Assembly: GCF_002288825.1 (NCBI RefSeq)
Contig: NZ_NSLI01000004.1
Location: forward strand, 308,501-372,500
Reading direction: 5' to 3'
Length of the DNA stretch: 64,000 nt
Source: Sphingomonas lenta
GTDB taxonomy: Bacteria > Pseudomonadota > Alphaproteobacteria > Sphingomonadales > Sphingomonadaceae
In this document: positions 25,293-35,091 of the stretch, in pieces
Layout of the letters: each line of letters begins with the position of its first letter
How positions within the stretch are numbered: the stretch's first letter is position 1
Position numbers and translations under genes: made by a program
Notes under the pieces: generated by a model
Seen by the model: the letters and a program-made list of their open reading frames with translations, nothing else
What the model was told of the DNA's origin: nothing
The model's database searches: none

Positions 25293-25678
25293 CACTCCTC
25301 GCCCAAATCGCGCGCCACCTCCGGCTTGCGCAGGATCGCGTCGATGCGACCGCCCTGGTCGAAGCTCTCGTCGGCGAGGAACTTGAGACGCGCGGCGTAT
25401 TTGGTCCGCACGCGGTGAGCGACCTCGCGCTGGAGATAGGCGGTGTTCTGGCGCAATGCCTTGAGCACCGCCTGCTCGTCTTCTCCAAGCAGCGGCTTCA
25501 CGAACACGGTGGCGTGGCGCAGGTCGGGGGACATGCGCACCTCGGTTATGGACACGAGATGGCTCTGCAGCGTCTCGTCGTGGACGTCGCCGCGCTGCAG
25601 GATCTCGGACAGGACGTGGCGCACTTGCTCGCCGACGCGGAGCGTGCGGACGGAGCGTTCGGGTTGGTCGTTCTTCAT
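25292..25678 (-). CDS. rbfA: 30S ribosome-binding factor A
   Basis: 128 residues. The KH-like RbfA fold is visible: [59 protein letters not shown] and the C-terminal [15 protein letters not shown]. It binds late 30S precursors during 16S maturation and cold adaptation. It sits between infB and tdk, the normal rimP-to-pnp cluster order apart from the tdk/M50 insert. Confidence 0.96.
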   Translation of the reverse strand: MKNDQPERSVRTLRVGEQVRHVLSEILQRGDVHDETLQSHLVSITEVRMSPDLRHATVFVKPLLGEDEQAVLKALRQNTAYLQREVAHRVRTKYAARLKFLADESFDQGGRIDAILRKPEVARDLGEE

Positions 25679-25690
25679 CTACGTGTCAGG

Positions 25691-25744
25691 GCCCTCACCC
25701 TGGCCCTATGGGCCTGTCCCTCTCCCGCGAAAGCGGGAGAGGGA
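25691..25744. repeat. CCTCTCCCGCGAAAGCGGGAGAGG-type repeat, short copy
   Basis: A 12-bp inverted repeat flanked by gccctcaccctggc, the same element as the longer one at 34954-35076. It fills the infB-rbfA gap. Confidence 0.8.
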
Positions 25745-25750
25745 AGGTCG

Positions 25751-28489
25751 TTAGAGCGTCCGCTCGCGGAGCTCGACCTCGAAGGTTTCCAGGAAGTCGC
25801 CCGCCTTGATGTCCGTGAAGTTCTGCGTGAACGTCACGCCACACTCCAGACCCGCGCGGACCTCCGGCACGTCGTCCTTGAAGCGCCGCAAGCTGGCGAT
25901 CTCGCCCTGGTAGATGATGACGTCGTTGCGCGTGATGCGCGCTTTCAGCGCCTTGCGGATCGCGCCCTCGACGACCAGCAGACCCGCGGCCTTGCCCGTC
26001 TTGCCGGCCGAGAAGACCTGGCGAATCTCCGCGCGGCCGACCACCGTCTCGAACGCCTCGGGGCCGAGCTGACCGGCCATGCCGGCGCGGATCTCGTCCA
26101 CCAGGTCGTAGATCACGTCGTAATATTTGAACGCGACCTTGTTGCGCTCGGCGATCTCGCGCGCCTTGGCGTTGGGGCGGACGTTGAAGCCGATGATCGG
26201 CGCGCCGCTGGCGGCCGCCAACGTCACGTCGGACTCGGTGATGCCGCCCACGCCCGAGTGCAGGATGCGCACGCGGATGTCGTCGGTCGACAGCTTGTTG
26301 AGGCTGCCCACGATCGCCTCGACCGTGCCCTGCGTGTCCGCCTTGACGACGAGCGGGTATTCCTGGGCCTGCTTCTCCTTGAGCGCGGAGAACATGGACT
26401 CCAGGCTGGCAGGCGCCGCCGTGGTGCGCTTCTGGGTCAGCACGCCTTGACGGTACTCGGCGACCTCGCGGGCGCGCGCCTCGTTCTCGACGACCTGGAG
26501 CTGGTCGCCCGCCGACGGCACGCCGGCGATGCCCAGCACCTCGACGGGCATGGCCGGGTCGGCGGTCTTCACCTGGCGGCCCTTGTCGTCGACGAGCGCG
26601 CGGACCTTGCCCGACTCGGCGCCGACGACGAACACGTCGCCGACCTTCAAGGTGCCGCGCTTCACCAGGACGGTCGCGACGGGGCCACGGCCCTTGTCGA
26701 GCTTGGCCTCGACCACCACGCCCTCGGCCGCGCGGTCGGGATTAGCGCGCAATTCCAGGAGCTCGGCCTGAAGCTGGATCTTCTCGATCAGCTCGTCGAG
26801 GCCGGTCTTCTTGAGCGCGGAGACCTCCACATCCTGGACGTCGCCGCCCAGGCCCTCGACCACGACCTCGTGCTCCAGCAGGCGCTCGCGGACGCGCTGC
26901 GGATTGGCCTCGTACTTGTCGATCTTGTTGATCGCGACGATCATCGGCTTGCCGGAAGCCTTGGTGTGGTTGATGGCCTCGATCGTCTGCGGCATCAGCC
27001 CGTCGTCGGCGGCGACTACCAGCACCACGATGTCCGTCACGTCCGCGCCGCGGGCGCGCATCTGCGTGAACGCCTCGTGACCCGGCGTGTCGAGGAAGGT
27101 GACCTTGCTCTTGTCCTTGAGCGTCACCTGATACGCACCGATGTGCTGCGTGATGCCGCCGGCCTCGCCGCGCACCACGTCCGTGCCGCGCAGCGCGTCG
27201 AGGAGCGACGTCTTGCCATGGTCGACATGGCCCATGATCGTGACCACGGGTGGCCGGGGCTGGAGCGCCTCGACGGGGTCCTCAGAGGTGTCCACCGCCA
27301 GGTCGACGTCGGACGCGGAGACGCGGGACACGTTGTGGCCGAACTCGGTGACGAGCAGCTCGGCGGTATCCTGGTCGATCGTCTGCGTCATCGTGACGGG
27401 CATGCCCATCTTGAACAGCGCCTTGACCAGGTCCGCGCCCTTCTCCGCCATGCGATTGGCGAGTTCCTGGACGGTGATCGCGTCGGGCACCTGGACGTCG
27501 CGGACCTGCTTGGGCGCCGCCTCGCGCGGGCCGAAGTGGCGCTTCTCCTTTTCACGCGCGCGCTTCAGCGCGGCGAGCGAGCGGGCGCGGGCGCCGTCGC
27601 CGTCGTTCAGCGCGCGGTTGACGGTCAGCTTGCCGCCGCGGCGCTCCTCGCCCTTGCGGTCGCGCGACGGCGCGGGACGCGACGGGGGCGCGTTGCGCGG
27701 CGTGGGCTGGCCCGAAGGCATACTGCGCTGCTGCGACTGCGCCGACGCGGCCGGCGTGGCAGCCGCAGGCTTGGGCTGTTCAACCGGCTTGGGCGGCGGA
27801 GGCGGCGGGGCTTGGCGCACCACGGGCGAGAAGCGGCGCGGCGCGGGCATGGACGGGTCGCGCGCGAGCTCCACGACCGGCGGGGGCGGCGCGGGCGTGG
27901 GCGCAGGACGCGGAGCCGGCGCAGCGGCTTGCGCCTGACGCGCCTCGGCGGCGCGGGCCACCTCGGGCTCGCGCTGCGGAGCGGGCGCGGGGGCCGGCTC
28001 GGGCGCGGCGACCGGTTCCGGGGCGGGCGTGGGCTGCGGCTCGGGTACCGGAGCAGGCTGGGTCTGCGCTTCGGCCTCGACGCGGGCGCGCTCCTCGGCG
28101 CGGCGACGCTCGTCCTCGACGGCACGCTGGCGCTGCTCGGCCTCGCGGCGGCGCGTCTCCTCGAGCGCAGCCATGCGCTGCTCTTCGGCCTCGCGCAGCA
28201 GGCGGGCTTGGCGCTCCTGCGGCGTCTCGCCCGCAGGGGCGCGGGCGGGCGCGGGCTGGGGAGCGACCGTCTCAGGCTGCGCGGGCGCGGGCGCGGGCTG
28301 CAGCGCTTCCGCCTCGGGCGCGGCCTCGCCGGGGCGGCGGAAGGTCCGCGCCTTTTTCGTCTCCACGATAACGGTGTTCGACCGGCCGTGGCTGAAACTC
28401 TGCTTCACCTTGCCGGTCTCGACCGTGCGGCGCAGCCCTAGGGGCGCGCGCATGCCGAGCTTGGGCTTGTCGTTGTCGGTGTCGCTCAC
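25751..28489 (-). CDS. infB: Translation initiation factor IF-2
   Basis: 912 residues from GTG 28489. The N-terminal third is a long Pro/Ala/Glu/Arg-rich linker typical of alphaproteobacterial IF-2, with the IF2_N unit around [20 protein letters not shown] (about 325-350). The GTPase starts near residue 416 with [18 protein letters not shown], then DTPGHEAF and NKID. Domains II-IV follow to the end, including [14 protein letters not shown] and [17 protein letters not shown]. It positions initiator tRNA on the 30S subunit. Nine bases downstream of the ylxR gene. Confidence 0.98.
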   Translation of the reverse strand: MSDTDNDKPKLGMRAPLGLRRTVETGKVKQSFSHGRSNTVIVETKKARTFRRPGEAAPEAEALQPAPAPAQPETVAPQPAPARAPAGETPQERQARLLREAEEQRMAALEETRRREAEQRQRAVEDERRRAEERARVEAEAQTQPAPVPEPQPTPAPEPVAAPEPAPAPAPQREPEVARAAEARQAQAAAPAPRPAPTPAPPPPVVELARDPSMPAPRRFSPVVRQAPPPPPPKPVEQPKPAAATPAASAQSQQRSMPSGQPTPRNAPPSRPAPSRDRKGEERRGGKLTVNRALNDGDGARARSLAALKRAREKEKRHFGPREAAPKQVRDVQVPDAITVQELANRMAEKGADLVKALFKMGMPVTMTQTIDQDTAELLVTEFGHNVSRVSASDVDLAVDTSEDPVEALQPRPPVVTIMGHVDHGKTSLLDALRGTDVVRGEAGGITQHIGAYQVTLKDKSKVTFLDTPGHEAFTQMRARGADVTDIVVLVVAADDGLMPQTIEAINHTKASGKPMIVAINKIDKYEANPQRVRERLLEHEVVVEGLGGDVQDVEVSALKKTGLDELIEKIQLQAELLELRANPDRAAEGVVVEAKLDKGRGPVATVLVKRGTLKVGDVFVVGAESGKVRALVDDKGRQVKTADPAMPVEVLGIAGVPSAGDQLQVVENEARAREVAEYRQGVLTQKRTTAAPASLESMFSALKEKQAQEYPLVVKADTQGTVEAIVGSLNKLSTDDIRVRILHSGVGGITESDVTLAAASGAPIIGFNVRPNAKAREIAERNKVAFKYYDVIYDLVDEIRAGMAGQLGPEAFETVVGRAEIRQVFSAGKTGKAAGLLVVEGAIRKALKARITRNDVIIYQGEIASLRRFKDDVPEVRAGLECGVTFTQNFTDIKAGDFLETFEVELRERTL

Positions 28490-28498
28490 TCGTGTTCC

Positions 28499-29245
28499 TC
28501 AGTTCGTCACGGCCGTTGGCGCTGCCCCGGCGGGAAGCGCCGATGCGCCTTGCGGGGCCGTTCCGCAAGGCTCCAGGGAAGATTCGGGTCCGATGAAACG
28601 CAGCCAGCGGTCGAGCGCGTCGCCCACCCGCTTCGCCGCCGCACGGTCGGTCAGGCCGAGATGTACCACATTCTCCCGGCCCAAGGCTAACGACAATATG
28701 GTGCGCTCGAGCGGGAGAACCAACCCCTTGAGGTCACTTCCTTCCCGATCCGATCCGACGCGCCATCCTTGAGCGAGCTTGCGCATCCCGTCCTCTCGTG
28801 CGTCGGCGGCGTGGTAGAGCGCGTGGAGCTGGCCGGAACGAGCGGCGGCCTCGATCTTGTCGGAGCCGGTTAGCAGCGTGCCCGACTTCGCCTCCAGGCC
28901 GAGCCGGTCGAGCGCGTGGCGGCGGAGCGAGTCCTCGATGCGCTCGGGCAAGTCGGGGAGCACGCGCACTTCGTTCGACTTGAACGCGCGCGAGAGCGCA
29001 CCTCGAAGACGTCCCTTCGCGACCGCCTGTTCCAGTTCGGCACGGCCGATACCGATCCAAGCGCCGCGGCCGGGCGCCTTGGCGCGGATGTCGGGATGCA
29101 CGGAGCCGTCCGGCCCGAGCGCGAGCCGGATCAGCGACGCGCGCGCGACGCGGTCGCCGGACAGGACGCAGCGGCGGACCGGGCCGTCCGCCGCCTGATC
29201 AGCCGTGAGGGCTAGAGTGCGGGCCTCATTGCGCGGAGTCCGCAT
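28499..29245 (-). CDS. YlxR-like RNA-binding protein (DUF448), extended
   Basis: 248 residues. The first half is DUF448/YlxR: VRRCVLSGDRVARASLIRLAL, then KAPGRGAWIGIGR, an RNA-binding fold. The second half (LTGSDKIEAAARSGQLHALYHAADA...) resembles an L7Ae-like domain, a fusion common in alphaproteobacteria. The start overlaps the end of nusA by 20 bases, and infB follows. It probably belongs to transcription/translation coupling; the exact role is not known. Confidence 0.88.
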   Translation of the reverse strand: MRTPRNEARTLALTADQAADGPVRRCVLSGDRVARASLIRLALGPDGSVHPDIRAKAPGRGAWIGIGRAELEQAVAKGRLRGALSRAFKSNEVRVLPDLPERIEDSLRRHALDRLGLEAKSGTLLTGSDKIEAAARSGQLHALYHAADAREDGMRKLAQGWRVGSDREGSDLKGLVLPLERTILSLALGRENVVHLGLTDRAAAKRVGDALDRWLRFIGPESSLEPCGTAPQGASALPAGAAPTAVTN

Positions 29246-30851
29246 GCGCGTCCTCCTGCGGAGCCTCGGCCGCGTCCTCGTCCTCGAACCAATGGGCGCG
29301 GGCGGCCATGATGATCTCGTTGCCCTGCTCTTCGGTCAGACCGTATTCGGCGAGGATGCCGCCCTTGCGCGGCACCTGGGTGCGCTGCCCATCCTCGCCG
29401 CGGCGGCGCGGCTCGGCCTTGGGACGCTCTACCAGCTCGTCGGTGGCGAGGTCGGCGAGGTCGTCCAGCGTCTTGATGCCGGCTTTGCCCAGCGTGACGA
29501 GCATCGCTTCGGTCAGATACGGCATCTCGGCCAGCGCGTCTTCGACGCCGAGCGCAGTGCGCTCCTCGCGGTTCGCCTGCTCGCGGCGCTCGAGCGCTTC
29601 CTGCGCGCGGCTCTGCAGCTCCTGGGCGAGGTCCTCGTCGAAGCCTTCGATCGAGGCGAGCTCGTCGAGCTCGACGTAAGCCACCTCCTCGAGCTGGGTG
29701 AAGCCCTCGGCGACCAGCAGCTGCGCCAGCGTCTCGTCGACGTCCAGCTCGTTCTGGAACGTGTCGGAGCGCTCCACGAACTCGCGCTGGCGCTTCTCGG
29801 AGGCGTCGGCCTCCGTCAAGATGTCGATCGCCTTGGCGGTCAGCTGCGACGCGAGGCGGACGTTCTGGCCGCGGCGGCCGATGGCGAGCGAGAGCTGGTC
29901 GTCGGGCACGACCACCTCGATCCGGTCCTCCTCCTCGTCGATCAGCACGCGCGCGACGTTGGCAGGCTGGAGCGCGTTGACGACAAAGGTGGCGGTGTCG
30001 GGCGACCAGGGGATGATGTCGATCTTCTCGCCCTGCATCTCCTGGACGACCGCCTGGACTCTGGAGCCCTTCATGCCGACGCACGCGCCGACGGGGTCGA
30101 TGGACGAATCGTGGCTGATCACGCCGATCTTGGCGCGGCTGCCCGGATCGCGCGCGGCGGCCTTGATCTCGATGATGCCGTCGTAGATCTCCGGCACCTC
30201 CTGCGCGAACAGCTTCTTCATGAAGTCGGGATGCGCGCGGCTGAGGAAGATCTGCGGCCCGCGGTTCTCGCGGACCACCTTCAGGATCAGCGCGCGGATG
30301 CGGTCGTTGACGCGCACCACCTCGCGCGGGATCTGCTGGTCGCGGCGGATCACGCCCTCGGCGCGGCCCAGGTCGACGACAACGTGGCCGAACTCGACGC
30401 GCTTGACAACGCCGGTGATGATCTCGCCCTGGCGGTCCTTGAACTCTTCGTATTGGCGCTCGCGCTCGGCGTCGCGGACCTTCTGGAAAATGACCTGCTT
30501 GGACGCCTGCGCCTGGATGCGGCCGAACTCTATCGGCGGCAGCGGGTCGACGAGGAAGTCGCCGACGGAGGCGCCCGGCTGCAGCTTCTGCGCGCCCTTG
30601 ACGTCGACCTGCTTGTAGATGTCGTCGACCTGCTCGACCACCTCGACGACGCGCCACAGGCGCAGGTCGCCGGTGTTGGGGTCGAGCTTGGCGCGGATGT
30701 CCATCTCCGCGCCGTAGCGGTTCTTGGCGGCGCGCTGGATCGCGTCCTCCATCGCCTCGATCACGATGGCGCGGTCGATCATCTTCTCGGACGCGACCGA
30801 ATTGGCGATCGCGATCAGCTCCGCGCGGTTGGCGGTGGCGGCGGTGGCCAT
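29226..30851 (-). CDS. nusA: Transcription termination/antitermination factor NusA
   Basis: 541 residues from ATG 30851. The N-terminal RNA-polymerase-binding domain ([20 protein letters not shown]), S1 domain ([20 protein letters not shown]), and two KH domains ([19 protein letters not shown] and [18 protein letters not shown]) are present. C-terminal tandem helix-hairpin-helix repeats follow. NusA modulates pausing, termination and antitermination. The last residues are acidic ([19 protein letters not shown]). It follows rimP by one base. Confidence 0.97.
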   Translation of the reverse strand: MATAATANRAELIAIANSVASEKMIDRAIVIEAMEDAIQRAAKNRYGAEMDIRAKLDPNTGDLRLWRVVEVVEQVDDIYKQVDVKGAQKLQPGASVGDFLVDPLPPIEFGRIQAQASKQVIFQKVRDAERERQYEEFKDRQGEIITGVVKRVEFGHVVVDLGRAEGVIRRDQQIPREVVRVNDRIRALILKVVRENRGPQIFLSRAHPDFMKKLFAQEVPEIYDGIIEIKAAARDPGSRAKIGVISHDSSIDPVGACVGMKGSRVQAVVQEMQGEKIDIIPWSPDTATFVVNALQPANVARVLIDEEEDRIEVVVPDDQLSLAIGRRGQNVRLASQLTAKAIDILTEADASEKRQREFVERSDTFQNELDVDETLAQLLVAEGFTQLEEVAYVELDELASIEGFDEDLAQELQSRAQEALERREQANREERTALGVEDALAEMPYLTEAMLVTLGKAGIKTLDDLADLATDELVERPKAEPRRRGEDGQRTQVPRKGGILAEYGLTEEQGNEIIMAARAHWFEDEDAAEAPQEDAHADSAQ

Positions 30852-30852
30852 G

Positions 30853-31425
30853 TTACGCTTGTTCCTCTGCTGGGGCGGCGTCCTCGTCCGCCTCTTGTTC
30901 GAACTCTTCCGCACCCTCAGTGGAGAGCGGCTTGGTGGCGGCGATGAGCCGGTCGGTGATGGTGAGCTTGGCGTCGGCGATCTGATCGAAGCCGATCGTC
31001 ATCGCCCCGTGCCCGCGTACGTCCACCGTGACGCGGTCGCCCTCGACGCCGACGAGGTCGCCGGTGAGCTGCTTGCGCCCGTCCACCGGCTGCGCGAGCT
31101 GGACGCGCGCCTCATGGCCGGCCCAGTCGCCGAAATCCTTGAGCCGCGTCAGCGGCCGGTCGATGCCGGGGCTCGACACCTCGAGCCGGTAGGCGTGCTC
31201 GATCGGGTCGCGGCCTTCCGCCTCCAGCTGGTCGAGCCGGTCGGAGATGCGCCGCGACAGGTCGGCGCAGTCGTCGATCGTCAGCTGGCGCGTGTCGGGC
31301 CGCTCGGCCATGACCTGGAGCGTCGGGTCCGACTTCCCGCCGTACATCTTCACCCGGACGAGGTCGAAGCCGAGCGCCTGAGCCTCGGGTTCGATCAACT
31401 GGGTGAGGAGCGCGATGTCGGTCAA
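30853..31425 (-). CDS. rimP: Ribosome maturation factor RimP
   Basis: About 190 residues if initiated at TTG 31425 (LTDIALLTQLIEPEAQALGF), which matches RimP N-termini; a GTG at 31467 is in frame but adds unrelated residues. Motifs: FDLVRVKMYGGKSDPTLQVM, DDCADLSRRISDRLD and LEVSSPGIDRPLTRLKDF. RimP assists 30S assembly. It heads the nusA-infB operon, and its leader (31426-31588) is divergent from a sugar dehydrogenase gene. Confidence 0.94.
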   Translation of the reverse strand: MTDIALLTQLIEPEAQALGFDLVRVKMYGGKSDPTLQVMAERPDTRQLTIDDCADLSRRISDRLDQLEAEGRDPIEHAYRLEVSSPGIDRPLTRLKDFGDWAGHEARVQLAQPVDGRKQLTGDLVGVEGDRVTVDVRGHGAMTIGFDQIADAKLTITDRLIAATKPLSTEGAEEFEQEADEDAAPAEEQA

Positions 31426-31588
31426 GCGTCGGTGTTCCGGATGCAGGTGGTCGCCGCCGCGGAGCACCGCTCCGCAGCCTCTTCACCGCTAGCGATGTCG
31501 AGAAAGCACGGGTGATATACGCCCGCCCCGCGTCTTGCGCAACCCGTGGGGCGGATACGACGTTTCGGCTCCGTAGCAGGAGACGAAA

Positions 31589-32764
31589 ATGCGCTTGATC
31601 TCGCTCGCGGTCATCACGGCCGCACTGATTGCATGCACCGGCGGGTCGCCGGCCGAAGGACAGGCGGGCCAGCCGCAGGGCAAGTACCAGGCGGGCGCGC
31701 AGGCGCCGACCTCTGACGCCAAGCCGTTCCAGGTCACGCCCGTCGCCGATTTCGAGGCGCCCTGGGCGATGACGTTCCTGCCGGACCGGCGCATGCTGGT
31801 GACGGAGAAGGCGGGGCAGCTCATGCTCGTGTCCGCCGACGGGCGGGGCCGCACGCAGGTGGCGGGCATCCCCGCCGTCGACAGCGCGGGGCAGGGCGGA
31901 CTGATGGACGTGGTGCTCCACCCCGACTTCGCGCGCTCCGGGCTGGTCTACTTCTCCTATTCAGAGGCGGGGCCGGGCGGCAAAGGCGTGGTGCTGTCGC
32001 GCGGGCGGCTGGTCGAGGCGAACGGACAGGCGCGGCTCGACGAAGTCCAGAAGCTGATCGAGGCGACGCCCTATGTGCAGGGCGACGGCCACTATTCGGG
32101 CCGCATCGCCTTCGCGTCCGACAACCGGCACCTGTTCTTCACCATGGGCGAGCGGCAGAAGTTCACGCCCGCGCAGGATCCGAAATCGACGCTGGGCAAG
32201 GTGCTCAGGCTGACGCACGACGGCAAGCCCGCGCCGGGCAACCCGCTCGCGGCCAAGGGCTTCCACCCCGCCGTATGGAGCTACGGCCACCGCAACCTGC
32301 TCGGCATCGCGTTCGATGCGCAGGGCAATCTCTGGGAGCAGGAGATGGGCCCCAAGGGCGGCGACGAGGTGAACCTCATCCTGCCCGGCCGCAACTACGG
32401 CTACCCGATCGTGTCGGACGGCGACCATTATGACGGCCGGCCCATCCCCGACCACGACACGCGGCCCGAGTTCGAGAAATACAAGGTCAACTGGACGCCT
32501 GTGATCTCGCCCGGCGGGCTGATGATCTACTCGGGCAACCTGTTCCCGCAGTGGCGCGGCGACGCGTTCATCGGCGGGCTGTGGAGCCAGGCGCTGGTGC
32601 GCGTCGACCTGAACGGCACGAACGCGGCCAAGGGCGGCCAATGGGACATGGGCGCGCGCATCCGCGAGGTCGAGGAGGGACCGGACGGCGCGATCTACGT
32701 GCTGGAGGACGGCGGCCGCGGGTCGCAGGGGCGGCTCCTGCGCCTGACGCCGGTCGGACGGTGA
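31589..32764 (+). CDS. PQQ-dependent sugar dehydrogenase, lipoprotein (GSDH family), copy 1
   Basis: 391 residues. MRLISLAVITAALIACTGG carries a lipobox (LIAC), so the protein is probably anchored in the periplasm. Beta-propeller motifs of glucose/sorbosone dehydrogenase are present: PWAMTFLPDRRMLVTEK, GQGGLMDVVLHPDF, HRNLLGIAFDAQGNLWEQEMGPKGGDEVN and LPGRNYGYP. Such enzymes oxidise aldoses with PQQ and Ca. AGGAG precedes the ATG. Its stop overlaps the start of a close paralog (GTGA), so the two are translated as a unit. Confidence 0.9.
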   Translation: MRLISLAVITAALIACTGGSPAEGQAGQPQGKYQAGAQAPTSDAKPFQVTPVADFEAPWAMTFLPDRRMLVTEKAGQLMLVSADGRGRTQVAGIPAVDSAGQGGLMDVVLHPDFARSGLVYFSYSEAGPGGKGVVLSRGRLVEANGQARLDEVQKLIEATPYVQGDGHYSGRIAFASDNRHLFFTMGERQKFTPAQDPKSTLGKVLRLTHDGKPAPGNPLAAKGFHPAVWSYGHRNLLGIAFDAQGNLWEQEMGPKGGDEVNLILPGRNYGYPIVSDGDHYDGRPIPDHDTRPEFEKYKVNWTPVISPGGLMIYSGNLFPQWRGDAFIGGLWSQALVRVDLNGTNAAKGGQWDMGARIREVEEGPDGAIYVLEDGGRGSQGRLLRLTPVGR

Positions 32765-33930
32765 GCCCGCGTCACCTCCTGGCCGGCGGTGCGCTCGCGC
32801 TCCTGCTCGTCGGCTGCGGAGGTGACGACGGCGGTTCCGCGCCCGATCCCATCGCGACCGCCTCGCCTACGCCCGCCCCGACTCCAGCCCCGACCCCGTC
32901 GCCCAGCCCGTCGCCGACCACGACGGCGGTGACGCGCGGGGCGGTGGCGACCTTCGCCAGCCCCTGGGCGATGGTGTTCCTGCCCGACGGGCGGCTGCTC
33001 GTGACGGAGCGCGGCGGGAACCTGCGTGTGGTGACGACCGCGGGCGCGGTCTCGGCGCCCGTGTCGGGCACGCCCGCGGTGGTGGCGCGGGGGCAGGGCG
33101 GGCTGCTCGACGTGGCGCTCGACCCGGCCTACGCGAGCAACCGCCGCATTTACCTGAGCTTCGCGGAAGGGGGGCAGGGCGGCACGGGGCTAGCGGTGGC
33201 GCGCGGTACGCTGACGCTGGATGCGGGCGGCGGGCGGCTCGACAATCTCCAGCTCGTCTGGCGGCAGGTGCCGAAGATCGCCAACGACGACCGGCATTTC
33301 GGCGGACGGCTGGCGTTCGCGTCCGACGGCTTCCTGTTCATCACCGCGGGCGAGCGGCACCAGGGCGCGCCCGCGCAGGCGACCGGCAACACGCTGGGCA
33401 AGATCGTCCGCATCGACCCGGACGGCGTGCTGCCGGCGGTCGCCGATCCCAGGCCGGAGATCTGGACGCTGGGCCACCGCAACCCGTACGGGCTCGTGCT
33501 CGCGACCGACGGCCGGCTCTTCTCCAGCGAGATGGGGCCGGAGGGCGGCGACGAGTTCAACCTGATCGAGCGCGGGCGCAATTACGGCTGGCGCGTCGTG
33601 TCCGAAGGAAACGACGGCGAGGTGCTGCCGCGCCACTCCACGCGGCCCGAGTTCGCCGCGCCGCTGGTGAGCTGGACGCCCGTGATCGCGCCGGGCGGCA
33701 TGATCCAGTACACGGGCACGCGCTTCTCCGGCTGGAACGGCGACTTCGTGCTGGCGGGCCTGACCGCGCAGGGAATCGTGCGGGTGCGCGTGTCGGGCGC
33801 GACCGCGAGTGAGGCCGGCCGCATCGGCCTGGGCGCGCGCATCCGCGAGGTGGAGCAGGGTCCCGACGGCGCGATCTGGGTGCTGGAGGACGGCGGGTCG
33901 GGGCGGCTGATCCGCCTGGACCCGGCGTAG
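32761..33930 (+). CDS. PQQ-dependent sugar dehydrogenase, lipoprotein (GSDH family), copy 2
   Basis: 389 residues from GTG 32761, overlapping the previous stop. MSPRHLLAGGALALLLVGCGG has a lipobox (LVGC). A Pro/Thr/Ser linker (TPAPTPAPTPSPSPSP) lies at residues about 40-60. The propeller motifs are shared with copy 1 (SPWAMVFLPDGRLLVTERGG, GQGGLLDVALDPAY, GHRNPYGLVLATDGRLF, IERGRNYGW), indicating a tandem duplication. It is probably also periplasmic. Different active-site context may give a different substrate range. Confidence 0.88.
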   Translation: MSPRHLLAGGALALLLVGCGGDDGGSAPDPIATASPTPAPTPAPTPSPSPSPTTTAVTRGAVATFASPWAMVFLPDGRLLVTERGGNLRVVTTAGAVSAPVSGTPAVVARGQGGLLDVALDPAYASNRRIYLSFAEGGQGGTGLAVARGTLTLDAGGGRLDNLQLVWRQVPKIANDDRHFGGRLAFASDGFLFITAGERHQGAPAQATGNTLGKIVRIDPDGVLPAVADPRPEIWTLGHRNPYGLVLATDGRLFSSEMGPEGGDEFNLIERGRNYGWRVVSEGNDGEVLPRHSTRPEFAAPLVSWTPVIAPGGMIQYTGTRFSGWNGDFVLAGLTAQGIVRVRVSGATASEAGRIGLGARIREVEQGPDGAIWVLEDGGSGRLIRLDPA

Positions 33931-33957
33931 GAGAATTTGCGGTTACCACACCCTATC

Positions 33958-34090
33958 GTCACCCCGGACTTGTTCCGGGGTCCATCGCGGTGCGCGCATT
34001 TCCGCTGAAAGAAGCGCACCGCAGGTGGTCCCATACCCGCTGATGGTTCGCCCGGACGACGATGGACCCCGGAACAAGTCCGGGGTGACG
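33958..34090. repeat. CCCCGGACTTGTTCCGGGG-type intergenic repeat (copy 3)
   Basis: Complete element: left arm gtcaccccggacttgttccg and inverted right arm ending cggggtgac at 34089. Lies between convergent genes. Confidence 0.85.
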
Positions 34091-34111
34091 GGAGTGGTCG
34101 CCGAACTGCGC

Positions 34112-34492
34112 TCAGCCCCGCACGATCAAGTAGTTCATCCGCGCCGCCGCGATCGGGCGGTCGGGCTCGTCCTGCCACGCCGTCGCCTCGACGTTCGCGA
34201 CGCGCGTGCCGAGACGGGTCACGCGGCCCGCGGCGCGGGTGGGCTTGTCGCGGCCGCCGCGCATGAAGTCGACGGTGACGCCCACCGGCTTGATCCGGCC
34301 TCCGCTCTCGCCCGCCAGCGCATGGTCGAGCGCGACGATCGCCGCCATCTCCAACAAGCCCGAGATCGCGCCGCCATGGAGGAAGCCGGGGCGGCCGACC
34401 ACGTCGTCGGCGAAGGGCATCACGAGCACGGGCGCGCCGTCACTCGGTTCGATCTCGAGGCCGAGCACCTCGGCGTAGGGCGGCAGCTTCAC
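34112..34492 (-). CDS. PaaI-family hotdog thioesterase
   Basis: 126 residues. The hotdog motif HGGAISGLLEMAAIVAL follows RPGFL (residues about 35-55), then GVTVDFMRGGRD, as in PaaI-type acyl-CoA thioesterases. It overlaps the upstream thioesterase gene by four bases (ATGA), so the two are translationally coupled and may form a heteromer or act on related acyl-CoAs. Confidence 0.85.
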   Translation of the reverse strand: MKLPPYAEVLGLEIEPSDGAPVLVMPFADDVVGRPGFLHGGAISGLLEMAAIVALDHALAGESGGRIKPVGVTVDFMRGGRDKPTRAAGRVTRLGTRVANVEATAWQDEPDRPIAAARMNYLIVRG

Positions 34493-34950
34493 GGCTGCAC
34501 CTCCGTATTCATGTAAGTGCCCGCGACATGCGCGATCGGGTCTTCGGGATCGCCGTCATGCGCTTGGCCGCGCACGAACGAGATGGCGCGGGTGAGGCGG
34601 TAGCACTCTCCGCGACCGATCACCGTGCGGCCGGGCGTGGCGGGACGGAGATAGTCGATGCGGAGGTCGAGCGTCGCGTGCGGGACCCAGCGGTCGCGCT
34701 TGCTCCACACGGCGAGGCTCGTCGCCATGTCCATCAGCGTGATGATCGGCCCGGACGCGAGCACGCCGCGCTCCGGGTCGCCGACGAGGTCGGGCGCGTA
34801 GGGTAGGGCGAGCTCGGCCCAGTCCTCGCCGTGATCGTGGTAGGTGATGCCCAGCCTGCCCCCATGGCCGCCGAAGCGGTGGGTGGCGAAGGCGCGTATG
34901 TCGAAGCCCATGGGCGGGCGCTGTAGCGGATCAGGTACGGCGGGCAACAT
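34489..34950 (-). CDS. Hotdog-fold thioesterase, partner of the preceding gene
   Basis: About 153 residues from ATG 34950 with GAGAGGG upstream; ATG 34911 is a shorter alternative. The sequence DWAELALPYAPDLVGDPERGVLASGPIITLMDMATSL (cited in part) and ATLDLRIDYLRPA give the hotdog fold of PaaI/acyl-CoA thioesterases. The start codon region lies directly against the repeat at 34954-35076, which appears to supply its ribosome-binding sequence. Confidence 0.82.
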   Translation of the reverse strand: MLPAVPDPLQRPPMGFDIRAFATHRFGGHGGRLGITYHDHGEDWAELALPYAPDLVGDPERGVLASGPIITLMDMATSLAVWSKRDRWVPHATLDLRIDYLRPATPGRTVIGRGECYRLTRAISFVRGQAHDGDPEDPIAHVAGTYMNTEVQP

Positions 34951-34953
34951 CAA

Positions 34954-35076
34954 CCCTCTCCCGCTTTCGCGGGAGAGGGACAGCGGCGTAGCCGCAGGGT
35001 GAGGGTCTGTACGGGGCACTGCCCTCACCCTGGCGCTTGCGCGCCTGTCCCTCTCCCGCGAAAGCGGGAGAGGGGA
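34954..35076. repeat. CCTCTCCCGCTTTCGCGGGAGAGG-type repeat, long copy
   Basis: Two 24-bp perfect palindromes (ccctctcccgctttcgcggg... and its copy) at both ends with a gggtgaggg/ccctcaccc pair between. It occupies the gap between the divergent thioesterase and crotonase genes and therefore overlaps the promoter region of both. Confidence 0.85.
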
Positions 35077-35091
35077 AAAAAGGAGCATGAC

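Noticed and set aside
25415..28441. A 1008-codon frame opposite infB
   Set aside because: Shadow of IF-2 and its repetitive linker; no motif.
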